64,000 nt of DNA from the NCBI RefSeq assembly GCF_900119185.1, contig NZ_FPJE01000012.1:1-64000 (forward strand), in the 5' to 3' direction. This DNA is from Sinomicrobium oceani (GTDB lineage: Bacteria > Bacteroidota > Bacteroidia > Flavobacteriales > Flavobacteriaceae). A program made the position numbers and the translations under genes. This document shows, in pieces, positions 8,148-17,448 of the stretch. Numbering within the stretch: the first letter of the stretch is position 1; every line of letters begins with the position of its first letter. The notes beneath the pieces were generated by a model, which was not told where the DNA came from, ran no database searches, and worked only from the letters and a program-made list of their open reading frames with translations.

Positions 8148-8810
8148 TTATTGTTCTATAATATAATACCCTTCGTCTTCGTACTTCTTGGCGTTGAATT
8201 TAAACAGGTTGCCGGAGAGGGGCTGATCTGTTTTGAACGCGTTTACGGTAATAGTTGTCCTGGTACCGTTTTGTCCGGTCTGTATCAGGTTGTAGATATG
8301 CTTGGTCTGTGCATCTATGCCCAGCAGGATTTCCTTGGCTTCGGAATTCGTATCTATAGGCACCAGTTTTACATATTGTATTTGTCTGCCCCTGACATTT
8401 TGCAGCATATCCCAACTGTAGTTGTAACCACTACGATAGAAGGTAAGCATTTTGGAAGGGGTAATGGTGTTTTCATCTTCCGTATCCGGGCTCTCAATGA
8501 CGACTTCCTCATTCTCCGGGATGATAGTGATCACTTTTTTGCCATCGAAGATCTTGGTAGCCCCGAGGTAGTTGAAAAGATACTTTTCTCCCTGTATGGT
8601 AACATCGCCACGGGTTTCCTGCTTGATATTTTCCGCTTTGTTTTCCAGGGCGTACTTAAAGTCTACATAAATATTATCATAGCTTTTCACTTTCTTGTAC
8701 ACTTCATCCAGCAGTGTTTTGGCTTTGTCCGAATTTTGTGCGTGTCCCAGTCCTGTGAGTAATAAAGCTACTACAACAGCTACTTGTCTTATTTGAACTA
8801 TGGTTTTCAT
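8148..8810 (-). CDS. LolA-like outer-membrane lipoprotein carrier
   Basis: LolA-type proteins carry lipoproteins across the periplasm. I start the gene at 8810 (MKTIVQIRQ), which gives a clean signal peptide ending LGHAQ and 220 residues; an ATG 42 bp upstream would put 14 polar residues ahead of it. The mature part has the LolA pattern: a coiled helical start (AKTLLDEVYKKVKSYDNIYVDF), then beta strands GDVTIQGEKYLFNY and ITIIPENEEVVI. It lies just downstream of ftsK, a common order in Flavobacteriia. Confidence 0.82.
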   Translation of the reverse strand: MKTIVQIRQVAVVVALLLTGLGHAQNSDKAKTLLDEVYKKVKSYDNIYVDFKYALENKAENIKQETRGDVTIQGEKYLFNYLGATKIFDGKKVITIIPENEEVVIESPDTEDENTITPSKMLTFYRSGYNYSWDMLQNVRGRQIQYVKLVPIDTNSEAKEILLGIDAQTKHIYNLIQTGQNGTRTTITVNAFKTDQPLSGNLFKFNAKKYEDEGYYIIEQ

Positions 8811-8857
8811 ACTATTCTGTTTCATTTCTGTGTTCGACGATTTCTTTTTCAATGACC

Positions 8858-11353
8858 TCAGGACCTGCTGTTTTCCTGTTCGTTATTGAAAAACTGCTCA
8901 AGGGCATAGGTATCGGGAATAAGCACCTGCCGTGCTTTACTTCCCTCAAAAGGCCCGACAATGCCTGCGGCTTCCAACTGATCGATAATTCTTCCGGCCC
9001 GGTTATATCCGAGTTTGAGTTTTCGTTGCAGCAGCGATGCCGATCCCTGTTGGGCAATGACAATGACCTCTGCGGCCTCCTTGAAGAGCGCATCCCTTTC
9101 TTCGGGATTTACATCAAGACTCGTGCCAGATTCTTCTCCGACATATTCCGGGAGCAGGTGTGCATCGGGATATGCCTTTTGGGAACCTATAAAATCAGTG
9201 ATCTTGCTGACCTCGGGAGTGTCGACAAAAGCACACTGTAACCGTACGAGATCGTTACCTTGGGTGTAGAGCATGTCCCCGCGCCCGATAAGCTGATCGG
9301 CTCCCTGGCTGTCCAGGATAGTCCTGGAGTCTATTTTGGAGGTTACCCGGAAAGCAATACGTGCCGGGAAGTTTGCTTTGATGATTCCTGTAATTACGTT
9401 CACGGATGGTCTTTGGGTAGCAATAATAAGGTGTATCCCTATGGCCCTTGCCAGCTGTGCCAATCTGGCAATGGGCGTTTCCACTTCTTTACCGGCTGTC
9501 ATAATAAGATCTGCAAATTCATCGACAACCAGCACGATATAAGGGAGAAACTTATGCCCGTTGGCCGGGTTGAGTTTCCTGGCCCTGAACTTGGTGTTGT
9601 ATTCTTTGATATTTCGTACCATGGCATCTTTGAGAAGCTCATAGCGGTTGTCCATTTCGATACACAGAGAGTTCAGGGTATTGATCACTTTGGTGTTATC
9701 GGTGATAATGGCTTCTTCGGTATCCGGAAGTTTGGCCAGGTAGTGTCGTTCTATTTTATTAAAGAGGGTCAGTTCCACCTTTTTGGGGTCAACCAGGACA
9801 AATTTCACCTCTGCCGGGTGCTTTTTATATAGCAGGGAGGTAAGAATGGCATTGAGCCCGACCGATTTACCCTGGCCGGTTGCTCCTGCCATAAGCAGGT
9901 GAGGCATCTTGGCAAGGTCGACGACAAAGGTTTCGTTACTGATGTTTTTACCCAGTGCAATCGGCAGTTCCATCTCGGCATTCTGAAAACGGGTCGATGC
10001 AATCACGGAACGCATGGAAACTGTCGTAGGGTTTTTATTAGGTACTTCGATACCGATGGTTCCTTTACCGGGAATAGGGGCTATAATACGTATGCCCAAT
10101 GCGGCCAGTGACAGGGCTATATCATCTTCGAGGTTCTTGATCTTAGAAATACGGACTCCCGCCTGCGGTACGATTTCGTAAAGGGTCACCGTAGGGCCTA
10201 TAGTCGCCTTGATCTGCGAAATATCGATCTTGTAGTGCTTGAGGGTCTCGACGATTCTGTTTTTATTTTCTTCCAGTTCTTCCTGGTTGATAGTAATACC
10301 GCTTTGCCCGCCGTGATCGTTGAGCAGGTCGAGGGGAGGGTACTGATATTTGCCGAGTTCGAGTTTAGGGTCGAATTCACCGAAATCTTTCACGAGCTTA
10401 TCCGAAAGGATTTCCGTCGCTTCTTTTTCTTCTTCTATTTTTTCGACTTCTATACGGATGTCGTCATCAGTTTTATGTTCTGCCGGGGCGGTTTTTAGGG
10501 TAGGTTCCGGAATGTCTTCATCATCCTCACCTTCTGCAATTTTAATTTCGAACGAATTTTCAATATCCACATCGGAAGTCTTGTCGATTCGCGAAAAATC
10601 GGACGTTTTGGTTTGCTTTTCCCTGTTTTCAAGGGCAATCTCAAAAGGAGAGGGGGTGTCGCTTCCGGTAGGGTGTATCAGAGGCTCTTCTTCCTTTTCG
10701 TCTTTTTCGGTTTTGTTTGCTACGGCTTCCCGCTGTGCTTTATGAAAATCTCTTTTCATGCTTTCGCGTATCCCGGCAACCTGCGAACCTACTTTCTCGG
10801 GAGTCACCTGTAGCTTCTTAACAGCAAAGACGATAAACCCGAAGAGCAACAGCAATATAATTCCGATCTTCCCGATATAATCCTGGAGGAAGTCGTTCAT
10901 TTCATAGCCTACGATACCTCCCAGTAAGGGAGCTTTTGCGGCAAAGAACCCGAAAAGGATAGAAAACCAGATAATAGCCAGAATTCCCCAGACCCAGCGA
11001 TTGGCCAGCTTTTTTTTGTCCAGGCCGATAAACCAGTGCAGTCCCGTGAGAAAAAACAGGTAGATAAATATAAATGCGGCAAGGCCGAAACCTTTATAGA
11101 TAAAAAAGTAGCTGACAGAAGCCCCGAATTTGTTCAGCCAGTTCTCGGCCAGGGCATTTCTGTCACTGAATTCCGATAGCAGGCTCTGGTCCTGTTGCCA
11201 GGTGAAAAAGAAAGATATAAAAGCAATGCACAAGGCAACGCTCAATAACATACCAAGGCTTCCGAGAATGATCTTGTTTTGTTTTGAAAAAGTAAATCTT
11301 GGAGTTTTGGGCTGTGTTGAGGTAGCTTTTTTCCTGTTCCTTTTTTGAGCCAT
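8858..11353 (-). CDS. ftsK: DNA translocase FtsK/SpoIIIE
   Basis: FtsK pumps chromosomal DNA at the division septum and helps dimer resolution. The 831-residue protein has four or five membrane segments (residues 28-50, 83-108, 121-140, 162-178), a charged linker (about 190-330), a RecA-like motor with Walker A GATGQGKS at 490-497 and a Walker B ending VVDEFADLI, and a C-terminal winged-helix gamma domain (about 765-825, SASLLQRKLKLGYNRAGRII) that reads orienting sequences. The motor is intact. The linker is short compared with E. coli, as in most Bacteroidota. It is the first gene of the ftsK-lolA-lptG run. Confidence 0.97.
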   Translation of the reverse strand: MAQKRNRKKATSTQPKTPRFTFSKQNKIILGSLGMLLSVALCIAFISFFFTWQQDQSLLSEFSDRNALAENWLNKFGASVSYFFIYKGFGLAAFIFIYLFFLTGLHWFIGLDKKKLANRWVWGILAIIWFSILFGFFAAKAPLLGGIVGYEMNDFLQDYIGKIGIILLLLFGFIVFAVKKLQVTPEKVGSQVAGIRESMKRDFHKAQREAVANKTEKDEKEEEPLIHPTGSDTPSPFEIALENREKQTKTSDFSRIDKTSDVDIENSFEIKIAEGEDDEDIPEPTLKTAPAEHKTDDDIRIEVEKIEEEKEATEILSDKLVKDFGEFDPKLELGKYQYPPLDLLNDHGGQSGITINQEELEENKNRIVETLKHYKIDISQIKATIGPTVTLYEIVPQAGVRISKIKNLEDDIALSLAALGIRIIAPIPGKGTIGIEVPNKNPTTVSMRSVIASTRFQNAEMELPIALGKNISNETFVVDLAKMPHLLMAGATGQGKSVGLNAILTSLLYKKHPAEVKFVLVDPKKVELTLFNKIERHYLAKLPDTEEAIITDNTKVINTLNSLCIEMDNRYELLKDAMVRNIKEYNTKFRARKLNPANGHKFLPYIVLVVDEFADLIMTAGKEVETPIARLAQLARAIGIHLIIATQRPSVNVITGIIKANFPARIAFRVTSKIDSRTILDSQGADQLIGRGDMLYTQGNDLVRLQCAFVDTPEVSKITDFIGSQKAYPDAHLLPEYVGEESGTSLDVNPEERDALFKEAAEVIVIAQQGSASLLQRKLKLGYNRAGRIIDQLEAAGIVGPFEGSKARQVLIPDTYALEQFFNNEQENSRS

Positions 11354-11437
11354 TATATACGTTCAGTTTATAGTACTTGCCGGGCAAGTTTAAGAGCAAA
11401 AATACAAATTACAAACGTACAGGATTAAAATATATTT

Positions 11438-11803
11438 TTAAAATATTTTGGGAATGTAGATTATGCAGCCGATGATAATTGCCGCGACAGCAACGATAAA
11501 TACGGCTCCGGCGGCGACATCTTTTATAATACCTATTTTATGGTGATGGTCGGGATGGATGAAGTCTGCCATTTTCTCGATGGCGGTGTTTATACCTTCG
11601 ACTCCCATAATAACTGCGATGGTAAGCAGCTGTAATATCCACTCGACAGCAGAGATACGAAAGTAAAAACCTGCTGCCGTAACGAAGGCTGCAATGGTAA
11701 ACTGTACCTGAAGGCTATCTTCGGTACGGATGAGAAGCCATGCGCCTTTGGCCGCATACCCGATACTTTTTAGTCTTCTTTTCAGAAAAGCGTAGATGTC
11801 CAT
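11438..11803 (-). CDS. dgkA: Diacylglycerol/undecaprenol kinase family membrane protein
   Basis: DgkA-family kinases phosphorylate diacylglycerol or undecaprenol in the inner membrane. The protein has the family's EGINTAIEKMADF block followed by HHHKIGIIKDVAAGAV, matching the ENLNSAIE and KD..AGAV active-site motifs, and three membrane segments. I start it at 11803 (MDIYAFLKRR, 121 residues) because the longer frame to 11842 would run through the tpx terminator hairpin. Gram-positive and Bacteroidota members often prefer undecaprenol. It lies between ftsK and tpx on the same strand. Confidence 0.88.
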   Translation of the reverse strand: MDIYAFLKRRLKSIGYAAKGAWLLIRTEDSLQVQFTIAAFVTAAGFYFRISAVEWILQLLTIAVIMGVEGINTAIEKMADFIHPDHHHKIGIIKDVAAGAVFIVAVAAIIIGCIIYIPKIF

Positions 11804-11819
11804 GGAGTCGGCAAGAGTT

Positions 11820-11868
11820 AAAAAGCGGCAGTATAACCCCATTCATTTCAGGCTATACTGCCGTCTTT
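11820..11868 (-). terminator. Terminator after tpx
   Basis: On the minus strand GACGGCAGTATA pairs with TATACTGCCGC, followed by CTTTTTAA. It begins 13 bp after the tpx stop and supports the shorter start of the downstream dgkA. Confidence 0.85.
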
Positions 11869-11880
11869 ACATGCAGTATA

Positions 11881-12381
11881 TTATTTCAGGACTTTGAGGG
11901 CAGCATCGTAATCCGGTTCGTCTACAGTTTCCGAAACCTGTTCGGTATGGATAACCTTTCCGTCGGTATCGACAACGACTACAGCTCTGGAGAGCAATCC
12001 GGTCAGCGGACCGTCTGTAAATTCCACTCCGTAATCTTTTCCGAACTTACGCTCACGGAAATCGGAGAGGGTCACCACGTTGTCCAGACCTTCTGCGCCG
12101 CAGAATCTCGCCTGGGCGAACGGGAGGTCCCGTGAAATACAGAGCACTACGGTATTGTCGAGTTTGGAAGCTTCCTGGTTGAATTTACGTACCGAAGCCG
12201 CACAGGTACCGGTATCGACACTCGGAAAAATGTTCAGGACCACTTTTTTTCCTTTGAAGTCGCCGAGCGATGCAGAAGAAAGATCGTTTTTAACCAGTGA
12301 AAATTCGGGTGCTTTAGTGTGAACTCCGGGAAGTTCACCAGCTGTTTTTATCGCATTTCCTTTTAGCGTTACAGTTGCCAT
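11881..12381 (-). CDS. tpx: Thiol peroxidase Tpx
   Basis: Tpx is an atypical 2-Cys peroxiredoxin that reduces hydroperoxides with thioredoxin. The 166-residue protein has the peroxidatic Cys60 in [15 protein letters not shown] and the resolving Cys94 in [11 protein letters not shown], at the expected spacing, plus the arginine-containing [10 protein letters not shown]. Length is normal. It sits next to a small conserved gene, a thioredoxin and a 2-Cys peroxiredoxin, all on the same strand, making a compact peroxide-defence group, though each unit has its own terminator or gap. Confidence 0.96.
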   Translation of the reverse strand: MATVTLKGNAIKTAGELPGVHTKAPEFSLVKNDLSSASLGDFKGKKVVLNIFPSVDTGTCAASVRKFNQEASKLDNTVVLCISRDLPFAQARFCGAEGLDNVVTLSDFRERKFGKDYGVEFTDGPLTGLLSRAVVVVDTDGKVIHTEQVSETVDEPDYDAALKVLK

Positions 12382-12480
12382 TTTTTTCTTTGTTTTTATG
12401 TATTTGAATTGCTATCCGCAAACGAGTACGGTGAATGGTAAAGATAACCATCTTTGAGGAAAATCCCCGGGGTGCATCAC

Positions 12481-12516
12481 AAAAAAATCCTCCTTCCCGT
12501 TAAAGAGAAAGAGGAT
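12481..12516 (-). terminator. Terminator after the small conserved protein gene
   Basis: On the minus strand ATCCTCTTTCTC pairs imperfectly with GGGAAGGAGGAT, followed by seven T residues. It ends the thioredoxin/small-protein unit. Confidence 0.8.
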
Positions 12517-12547
12517 CATCAGCAATTTTTTCCCAACCGGGTACGTC

Positions 12548-12805
12548 TTATTTGTCTATGGAGCCGAGTACCCTGCTCATAAACGTGTTCAGGGCTTCTT
12601 TTTGTGACATGCCTTCTTTAACCATTTTATCCACTTCCACGGCACCATACATGTTGGAGATCAGTTCTCCTATTACGTCCAGTTCCTCATCTTTGAGCGA
12701 CGGAACTTCCGTAAGTGCTTCCAGGGTTTCTATGGTTTCTAAAACATAGTCCTGGTCGTTTTCTTCTATAAAATTAGCCAGATGTTTTATAACGGGTAAC
12801 TTCAT
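12548..12805 (-). CDS. Small conserved protein (DUF6952-like), thioredoxin-linked
   Basis: An 85-residue acidic, mostly helical protein with no signal peptide or cysteines (text such as DYVLETIETLEALTE and NMYGAVEVDKMVKEGMSQKEAL). I recall proteins like this beside thioredoxin and peroxiredoxin genes in Flavobacteriia, named DUF6952, but its function is unknown. It follows the thioredoxin gene by 39 bp and shares its terminator, so the two are probably co-expressed. It might serve as an adaptor in peroxide reduction; that is inference only. Confidence 0.72.
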   Translation of the reverse strand: MKLPVIKHLANFIEENDQDYVLETIETLEALTEVPSLKDEELDVIGELISNMYGAVEVDKMVKEGMSQKEALNTFMSRVLGSIDK

Positions 12806-12844
12806 GCTTTTGTTGTATAGACAGGGGGTACCCTGTAGTGGTTG

Positions 12845-13153
12845 TTATTTGTTTTCTTCGATAAACGATTTTAAAACATCGGCCTTATTGGTTTGCACCT
12901 GGTTAACGAGTTCTCCGTTTCTGAAGGCGGCAAAAGTAGGCAGGTTGTCCACATTGGCCAGTTTTCTGGATTCCGGGAACTTTTCGGCATCGGCAACGAC
13001 AAAGGCTGCGCCTTCTGCCTCGGAAGCAAACTTTTTGAATTTCGGCTTCATGATCCGGCAATTCCCGCACCATCCTGCGGAATACTGAACAAATACCGTG
13101 TTATTTCCTGAGACAACTTCAGAGAGGTTGTCTTTTTCTAATTCCTGTACCAT
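12845..13153 (-). CDS. Thioredoxin-family protein with CGNC active site
   Basis: A 102-residue thioredoxin-fold protein. The active site is WCGNC at residues 28-32 (C29 and C32), not the WCGPC of classical thioredoxin, and is followed by RIMKPKFKKFA. The cis-Pro loop is NLPTFAAF. It has no signal peptide, so it acts in the cytoplasm. Placed between a 2-Cys peroxiredoxin and tpx, it is the likely reductant for one of them. The CGNC variant should shift the redox potential. Confidence 0.9.
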   Translation of the reverse strand: MVQELEKDNLSEVVSGNNTVFVQYSAGWCGNCRIMKPKFKKFASEAEGAAFVVADAEKFPESRKLANVDNLPTFAAFRNGELVNQVQTNKADVLKSFIEENK

Positions 13154-13242
13154 AATACACTATAAATTATATTCGACTTTATTCTTTGTACCGGGACGAT
13201 TGCCAAGAAGAGAAGAGGAGTTCGGAACCCCGGCAGAAGTAT

Positions 13243-13283
13243 CCCGACTTTGTTTGTGAATACGATCGGTAAACAAAGTCGGG
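13243..13283. terminator. Strong hairpin downstream of the peroxiredoxin gene
   Basis: CCCGACTTTGTTT and AAACAAAGTCGGG form a perfect 13-bp stem 40 bp past the peroxiredoxin stop. A T-run is lacking, so it may protect the mRNA end rather than terminate by itself. Confidence 0.6.
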
Positions 13284-13323
13284 AACCAAACACCAAAAAA
13301 ACAGAAACGCGAGTTCCTATATA

Positions 13324-13962
13324 TTAGTTGGCACTCAGGTATTCGGCAACACCTTGTCTGTTGGCAGACATAGCTTCTTTCCCGTTTTCCCAGTTAGCAG
13401 GACAAACTTCTCCGTGTGTCTGAACGTGTGCATAAGCATCGATCAGTCTAAGGAATTCGCTGACGTTACGTCCTACAGGCATGTGGTTAACACTCTCGTG
13501 GAATACCGTACCTTCTTCGTCGATCAGGAAAGTAGCCCTGTACGTTACGTTATCGCCTTCGTAGACAATAGAATCGGTCTCTTCGTTATAGGACTCCGAT
13601 TGAATGTCGAGAATACGCAGCATGTTGGCCAGGTTTCTGTTGCTGTCTGCGAGAAGCGGGTAAGTAACGCCCTCGATACCACCGTTATCTTTGGCGGTGT
13701 TCAACCAGGCAAAGTGAACTTCGGCAGTGTCACACGAAGCACCGATAACAATGGTGTTTCGCTTCTCGAACTCCGGTAAAGCGGCCTGAAAAGCATGTAA
13801 TTCCGTAGGACAAACGAAAGTAAAGTCTTTCGGATACCAGAACAGGATCACTTTCTTGTTGTTTTTTGTCGCTTCTTCCAATACATTCACTTTAAATGTA
13901 TCGCCCATGTCGTTCATAGCGTCTACTGCTATGTTAGGAAACTTTTTACCTACTAATGCCAT
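13324..13962 (-). CDS. 2-Cys peroxiredoxin (AhpC/Prx1 type)
   Basis: This enzyme reduces hydrogen peroxide and organic peroxides. I start it at 13962 (MALVGKKFPN, 212 residues), where homologous proteins begin; the upstream ATG adds 13 residues unlike the family. Peroxidatic Cys51 lies in DFTFVCPTELHAF and resolving Cys187 in GEVCPANW, the arrangement of typical 2-Cys enzymes. The C-terminal tail after Cys187 has NGKEAMSANRQGVAEYL. It leads the thiol-redox group and is separated from the thioredoxin gene by the hairpin at 13243-13283. Confidence 0.95.
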   Translation of the reverse strand: MALVGKKFPNIAVDAMNDMGDTFKVNVLEEATKNNKKVILFWYPKDFTFVCPTELHAFQAALPEFEKRNTIVIGASCDTAEVHFAWLNTAKDNGGIEGVTYPLLADSNRNLANMLRILDIQSESYNEETDSIVYEGDNVTYRATFLIDEEGTVFHESVNHMPVGRNVSEFLRLIDAYAHVQTHGEVCPANWENGKEAMSANRQGVAEYLSAN

Positions 13963-14221
13963 AGTTGTTATTTTTATTGAATTAATAATTTTCTGATACA
14001 AAAATAGTATAGTATCCGGACCTCACACATCGAGATGGATTATAATATTTTATAGTTTAATAGAGGTTCTTAATGACTGTAATAAAGCAGTGTTTTTTTT
14101 GGGAAGTTGGTAAAAATACCATATTTAAAATGTAGGAATATCAACTTTAAGTTGATATTCATGGGATATTAATTTTAATGGTAGTTAGCTTCTGACCATA
14201 CTGTTTTTTTGTATTTATCAT

Positions 14222-15676
14222 CTATTTTTCGGCCAGTTGTTTGATCTTGATGCGGAATGCGGCAAAAAGCAGGGTCATAAACGGACTGAGATAGTTGAAT
14301 ACGGCATAGCCGGCATAGGCTGCGGGAGAAACCCCTAATACGCTGCTGTGATAAGCTCCGCAGGTATTCCATGGGATAAGTACGGAGGTTACCGTACCGG
14401 AATCTTCGAGGCTTCTGCTCAGATTTTCGGGGGCAAGGCCTTTGTCTCTGTAAGCTTTGGCAAACATTTTTCCCGGAACCACGATAGCGAGGTACTGATC
14501 GGAAGCTGTGGCATTAAGTGCAAGGCAACTGGCTACGGTACTGGCAAAGAGTCCGAATGTCGTGTGAAACAATCTGAGCAGGCTATCGGTGATCCGTGCC
14601 AGAGCCCCAATGGCTTCCATGACCCCGCCAAAAACCATGGCACATATAATGAGCCATATCGTACCGAGCATTCCGGACATTCCTCCGGCCGAAAACAGAT
14701 CGTTCAGTGCAGGGTTGGTAGTCTCCACCATGGTGTCGATGGTTATGGCGTCCATGACGCCGCGGTATGCCGAATGGAAGGTAAGGCTGGTTTCCCCGGC
14801 GATGCCCGAAACGATATCGGGCTGAAAAATAATGGCAAAAACACCACCCAGGAGCGTTCCGGTAAGGAGTGCTATAAGTGGCTGGGTTTTTCGTACGATC
14901 ATCAGGATCACCAATGCCGGTACGACAAATAACCAGGGCGATATGTAAAACGATTGGTCTATAGCGGCGAGAATTCCTTCGGTATCGGGTTTTCCTGTGG
15001 TGTCGATGGTAAAACCGAGTATGATAAATACGATCAGTGTCACGGTAATGGTCGGTACGGTAGTGAGTGACATATAACGGATATGTGTGAACAGGTCGGT
15101 CCCTGCCATAGCCGGGGCAAGATTGGTCGTATCGCTGAGGGGGGACATCTTATCGCCGAAATAGGCGCCCGAAAGTACGGCTCCTGCCGTCATACCCAGA
15201 GAGATCCCGAGGGCATCACCGATACCTATGAGAGCAATCCCGACAGTGGCAGAGGTAGTCCAGCTACTACCGGTTGCTACGGAAATGATAGCACATATAA
15301 TAACACAGGCCGCGAGAAAGATCGTCGGGTTGAGAATCTGCAGGCCGTAATAGATCATAGAAGGGATAATACCACTGATGAGCCATGTTCCGGAAAGTGC
15401 TCCTACCATAAGTAATATGAGAATGGCCCCGGTAGTCGATTTTACGTTTTGTGCCACCTCTTCCATCATGGTCTCGTAAGAAACCTTATTGAAGAAACCT
15501 ACGATGGCAGCTACGGCTGCCCCTATGAGAAGAATAAACTGGTTGGATCCGGACAGGGCATCATCCTTATAAACAAAGAGGACATTATAGGCCAGCATTC
15601 CTATAAGCGCAAATACGGGAATAAGTGCTTCCCAAATCGATAATTCCCTGTTTTCAATGACCCTGTTTTCTTCCAT
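14222..15676 (-). CDS. nhaC: Na+/H+ antiporter NhaC
   Basis: NhaC-type antiporters exchange protons for sodium at the inner membrane. The 484-residue protein has about 11-12 hydrophobic segments and family blocks such as GALSGTWLISGIIPSMIYYG, SVATGSSWTTSATVGIALIG, GAYFGDKMSPLSDTTNLAPA and NATASDQYLAIVVPGKMF. The DKMSPLSDTTN stretch is a hallmark of the family. Length is normal. It stands alone, with gaps on both sides. A sodium-coupled economy fits a marine or halotolerant flavobacterium. Confidence 0.94.
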   Translation of the reverse strand: MEENRVIENRELSIWEALIPVFALIGMLAYNVLFVYKDDALSGSNQFILLIGAAVAAIVGFFNKVSYETMMEEVAQNVKSTTGAILILLMVGALSGTWLISGIIPSMIYYGLQILNPTIFLAACVIICAIISVATGSSWTTSATVGIALIGIGDALGISLGMTAGAVLSGAYFGDKMSPLSDTTNLAPAMAGTDLFTHIRYMSLTTVPTITVTLIVFIILGFTIDTTGKPDTEGILAAIDQSFYISPWLFVVPALVILMIVRKTQPLIALLTGTLLGGVFAIIFQPDIVSGIAGETSLTFHSAYRGVMDAITIDTMVETTNPALNDLFSAGGMSGMLGTIWLIICAMVFGGVMEAIGALARITDSLLRLFHTTFGLFASTVASCLALNATASDQYLAIVVPGKMFAKAYRDKGLAPENLSRSLEDSGTVTSVLIPWNTCGAYHSSVLGVSPAAYAGYAVFNYLSPFMTLLFAAFRIKIKQLAEK

Positions 15677-16009
15677 AGAATTTAAGTTGTTCCGGATATT
15701 TTTTCCTTCCGGAATACCGGTTTTTTAGACGTTGTAATAATACGATTTTGCGCAAACGTTTACAAATTTTATATGCACAGGGCACACCGGAATGCAACGA
15801 AGCGTTGTTCTGTAACAGAAGACACAAGAGTATTTATCGGGACTGGCGGGGATTCGCGATTAAATATCTGCGTTACACGCACATGCTTTCTGGCTGTGCA
15901 GCCCTAAGGTTTACATGGAGTTGGCAGTATGGCGGCATACCTCTTTTTCGGACCGGGGCAGGTTGTGTACCATCCGGCCCCGGCAGGATCATGTCTTATG
16001 GTCAAAAAC
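15677..16009. other. Intergenic region, no gene found
   Basis: Between nhaC and the PLP lyase. Frames that cross it read unlike protein. An imperfect GC-rich inverted repeat (CCGGGGC near 15953 and GCCCCGG near 15978) might end the transcript of the PLP lyase, whose stop is at 16010. Confidence 0.4.
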
Positions 16010-17206
16010 TTATATCCCGAGCTTTTGCATGCAGGCTTTCATCGTATCGTATGTACGTTCGATATCATTGTCCAGGCCGATAGAAAAGCGGATGAGCCCG
16101 TCTGTCAGTCCCATTTCTTCCTGTTCTTCCCGGGAGATTTCGGAAGAAGTGGATGTGCCGGGCGCACTGAACAGTGTTTTGTAAAAGCCGAGACTTACGG
16201 CCAGGTACCCGAGATTTTCGTTTTGCATACGTTCCATGAGGGCGTTGGCCTTGTCGAGGGAGCCGACATCGAGTGTCATCATACCGCCATAACCGTATTC
16301 CGGGTTCATCTGTTTTTTCAGCGTTTGATGTCCGCGGTGCGATTCCAGTCCGGGATAGACCACTTTGCGGCCGTCTTCCCGGAATCTTTCTGCCAGAAAA
16401 AGTGCATTTTCACTGTGCTTTTTGATACGGATGTGCAGCGTACGCAGGTTTTTGAGTATGGATGCGGCCCGGAGGCTGTCCATGGTGCTTCCCAGAAGCA
16501 TTCCCGCTCCATCGTTTACGTCTTTGAGTGACAGGCAGAATTCCTTACTGCCGCATACCACACCTCCGACACAGTCACTGCTACCGTTGATGAATTTGGT
16601 CAGACTGTGAATAACCACATCGGCTCCGTGCCGGGCGGGTGCAATGGTCAGCGGAGAGAAGGTATTGTCTACCACCAGCGGAATACCGTGTTTTTTGGCA
16701 ATGGCGGACAGCGATTGCATATCGGCAATCTCCAGCAAAGGATTACTGACGACCTCACAATACAACATTTTTGTTTTTTCCGTGATGGCCGCTTCTACTT
16801 TTTCGGTGGCCGTCATATCTACGAAGGACGTACTGATGTCCAGTCGCGGCAGAAAATTCTTCATGAAGGCATAGGTGCCCCCGTATACGGTCCTTCCCGA
16901 TACGATATGGCTTCCGGCATCGCAGTATTGCAGAATAACCGCCGTAATAGCCCCCATACCGCTCGCAGTGACATTGGCGGTCTCCGTTCCTTCCATAGCG
17001 GCGAGAGCTTCACCGAGATAGAGGTTGGAAGGAGAGGAATGCCTCGAATAGAGGTAACAACCCTCCGTATTACCTTCGAAGGTATCGAACATGGTCTTGG
17101 CCGATAAAAAAGTATAGGTGGAAGAATCGGAAACCGAAGGGTTTACCCCGCCGAACTCCCCGAAATATTGCAGGTCCTGGATGTTGTTTGCCGGATCGAA
17201 TGCCAT
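16010..17206 (-). CDS. PLP-dependent Cys/Met metabolism enzyme (methionine gamma-lyase-like)
   Basis: This fold-type I enzyme belongs to the cystathionine gamma-synthase/methionine gamma-lyase family. The 398-residue protein has YSRHSSPSNLYLGEALAAMEG (cofactor region), the PLP-binding lysine K204 in HSLTKFINGSSD, and FSAPGTSTSSEI near the C-terminus. Tyr is YLYSRHSSP as in lyases. Its place next to metE points to sulfur-amino-acid metabolism. Cystathionine lyase or O-acetylhomoserine sulfhydrylase are alternatives; I cannot distinguish them from sequence alone. A 242-bp gap with a hairpin separates it from metE, so it likely has its own promoter. Confidence 0.8.
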   Translation of the reverse strand: MAFDPANNIQDLQYFGEFGGVNPSVSDSSTYTFLSAKTMFDTFEGNTEGCYLYSRHSSPSNLYLGEALAAMEGTETANVTASGMGAITAVILQYCDAGSHIVSGRTVYGGTYAFMKNFLPRLDISTSFVDMTATEKVEAAITEKTKMLYCEVVSNPLLEIADMQSLSAIAKKHGIPLVVDNTFSPLTIAPARHGADVVIHSLTKFINGSSDCVGGVVCGSKEFCLSLKDVNDGAGMLLGSTMDSLRAASILKNLRTLHIRIKKHSENALFLAERFREDGRKVVYPGLESHRGHQTLKKQMNPEYGYGGMMTLDVGSLDKANALMERMQNENLGYLAVSLGFYKTLFSAPGTSTSSEISREEQEEMGLTDGLIRFSIGLDNDIERTYDTMKACMQKLGI

Positions 17207-17390
17207 AAGAACAGATTTTATAATTGGTGCTGCAATCTAACCAAATCCTGAGATTCTTACAAGCTTATTTTTTGTGTATTGATAATTTAAAAGGTGTTTT
17301 TGATGTGTATTATGAAAATAATTCATTTAAAACAGGGTTGAAGTGTGGATATTGTAAATCATTTATGGTTTATGGGGCAGTGAAGAAAGC

Positions 17391-17426
17391 AAAGGCCGTT
17401 GGTTCCGGGAGGAATCAACGGCCTTT
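17391..17426 (-). terminator. Hairpin after metE
   Basis: AAAGGCCGTTG pairs with CAACGGCCTTT around a short loop, 23 bp past the metE stop. The T-run beyond it is weak on the minus strand. Confidence 0.75.
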
Positions 17427-17448
17427 ACATCGTGTGTTATTTACAGGA

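Noticed and set aside
15748-16083. Plus-strand frame of 111 codons at the nhaC/PLP-lyase gap
   Set aside because: Reads into the opposite strand of the lyase, has no signal or domain, and is not supported by context.
17207-17390. SAM riboswitch upstream of the PLP lyase
   Set aside because: I looked for conserved SAM aptamer cores and found none; only A/T-rich sequence.
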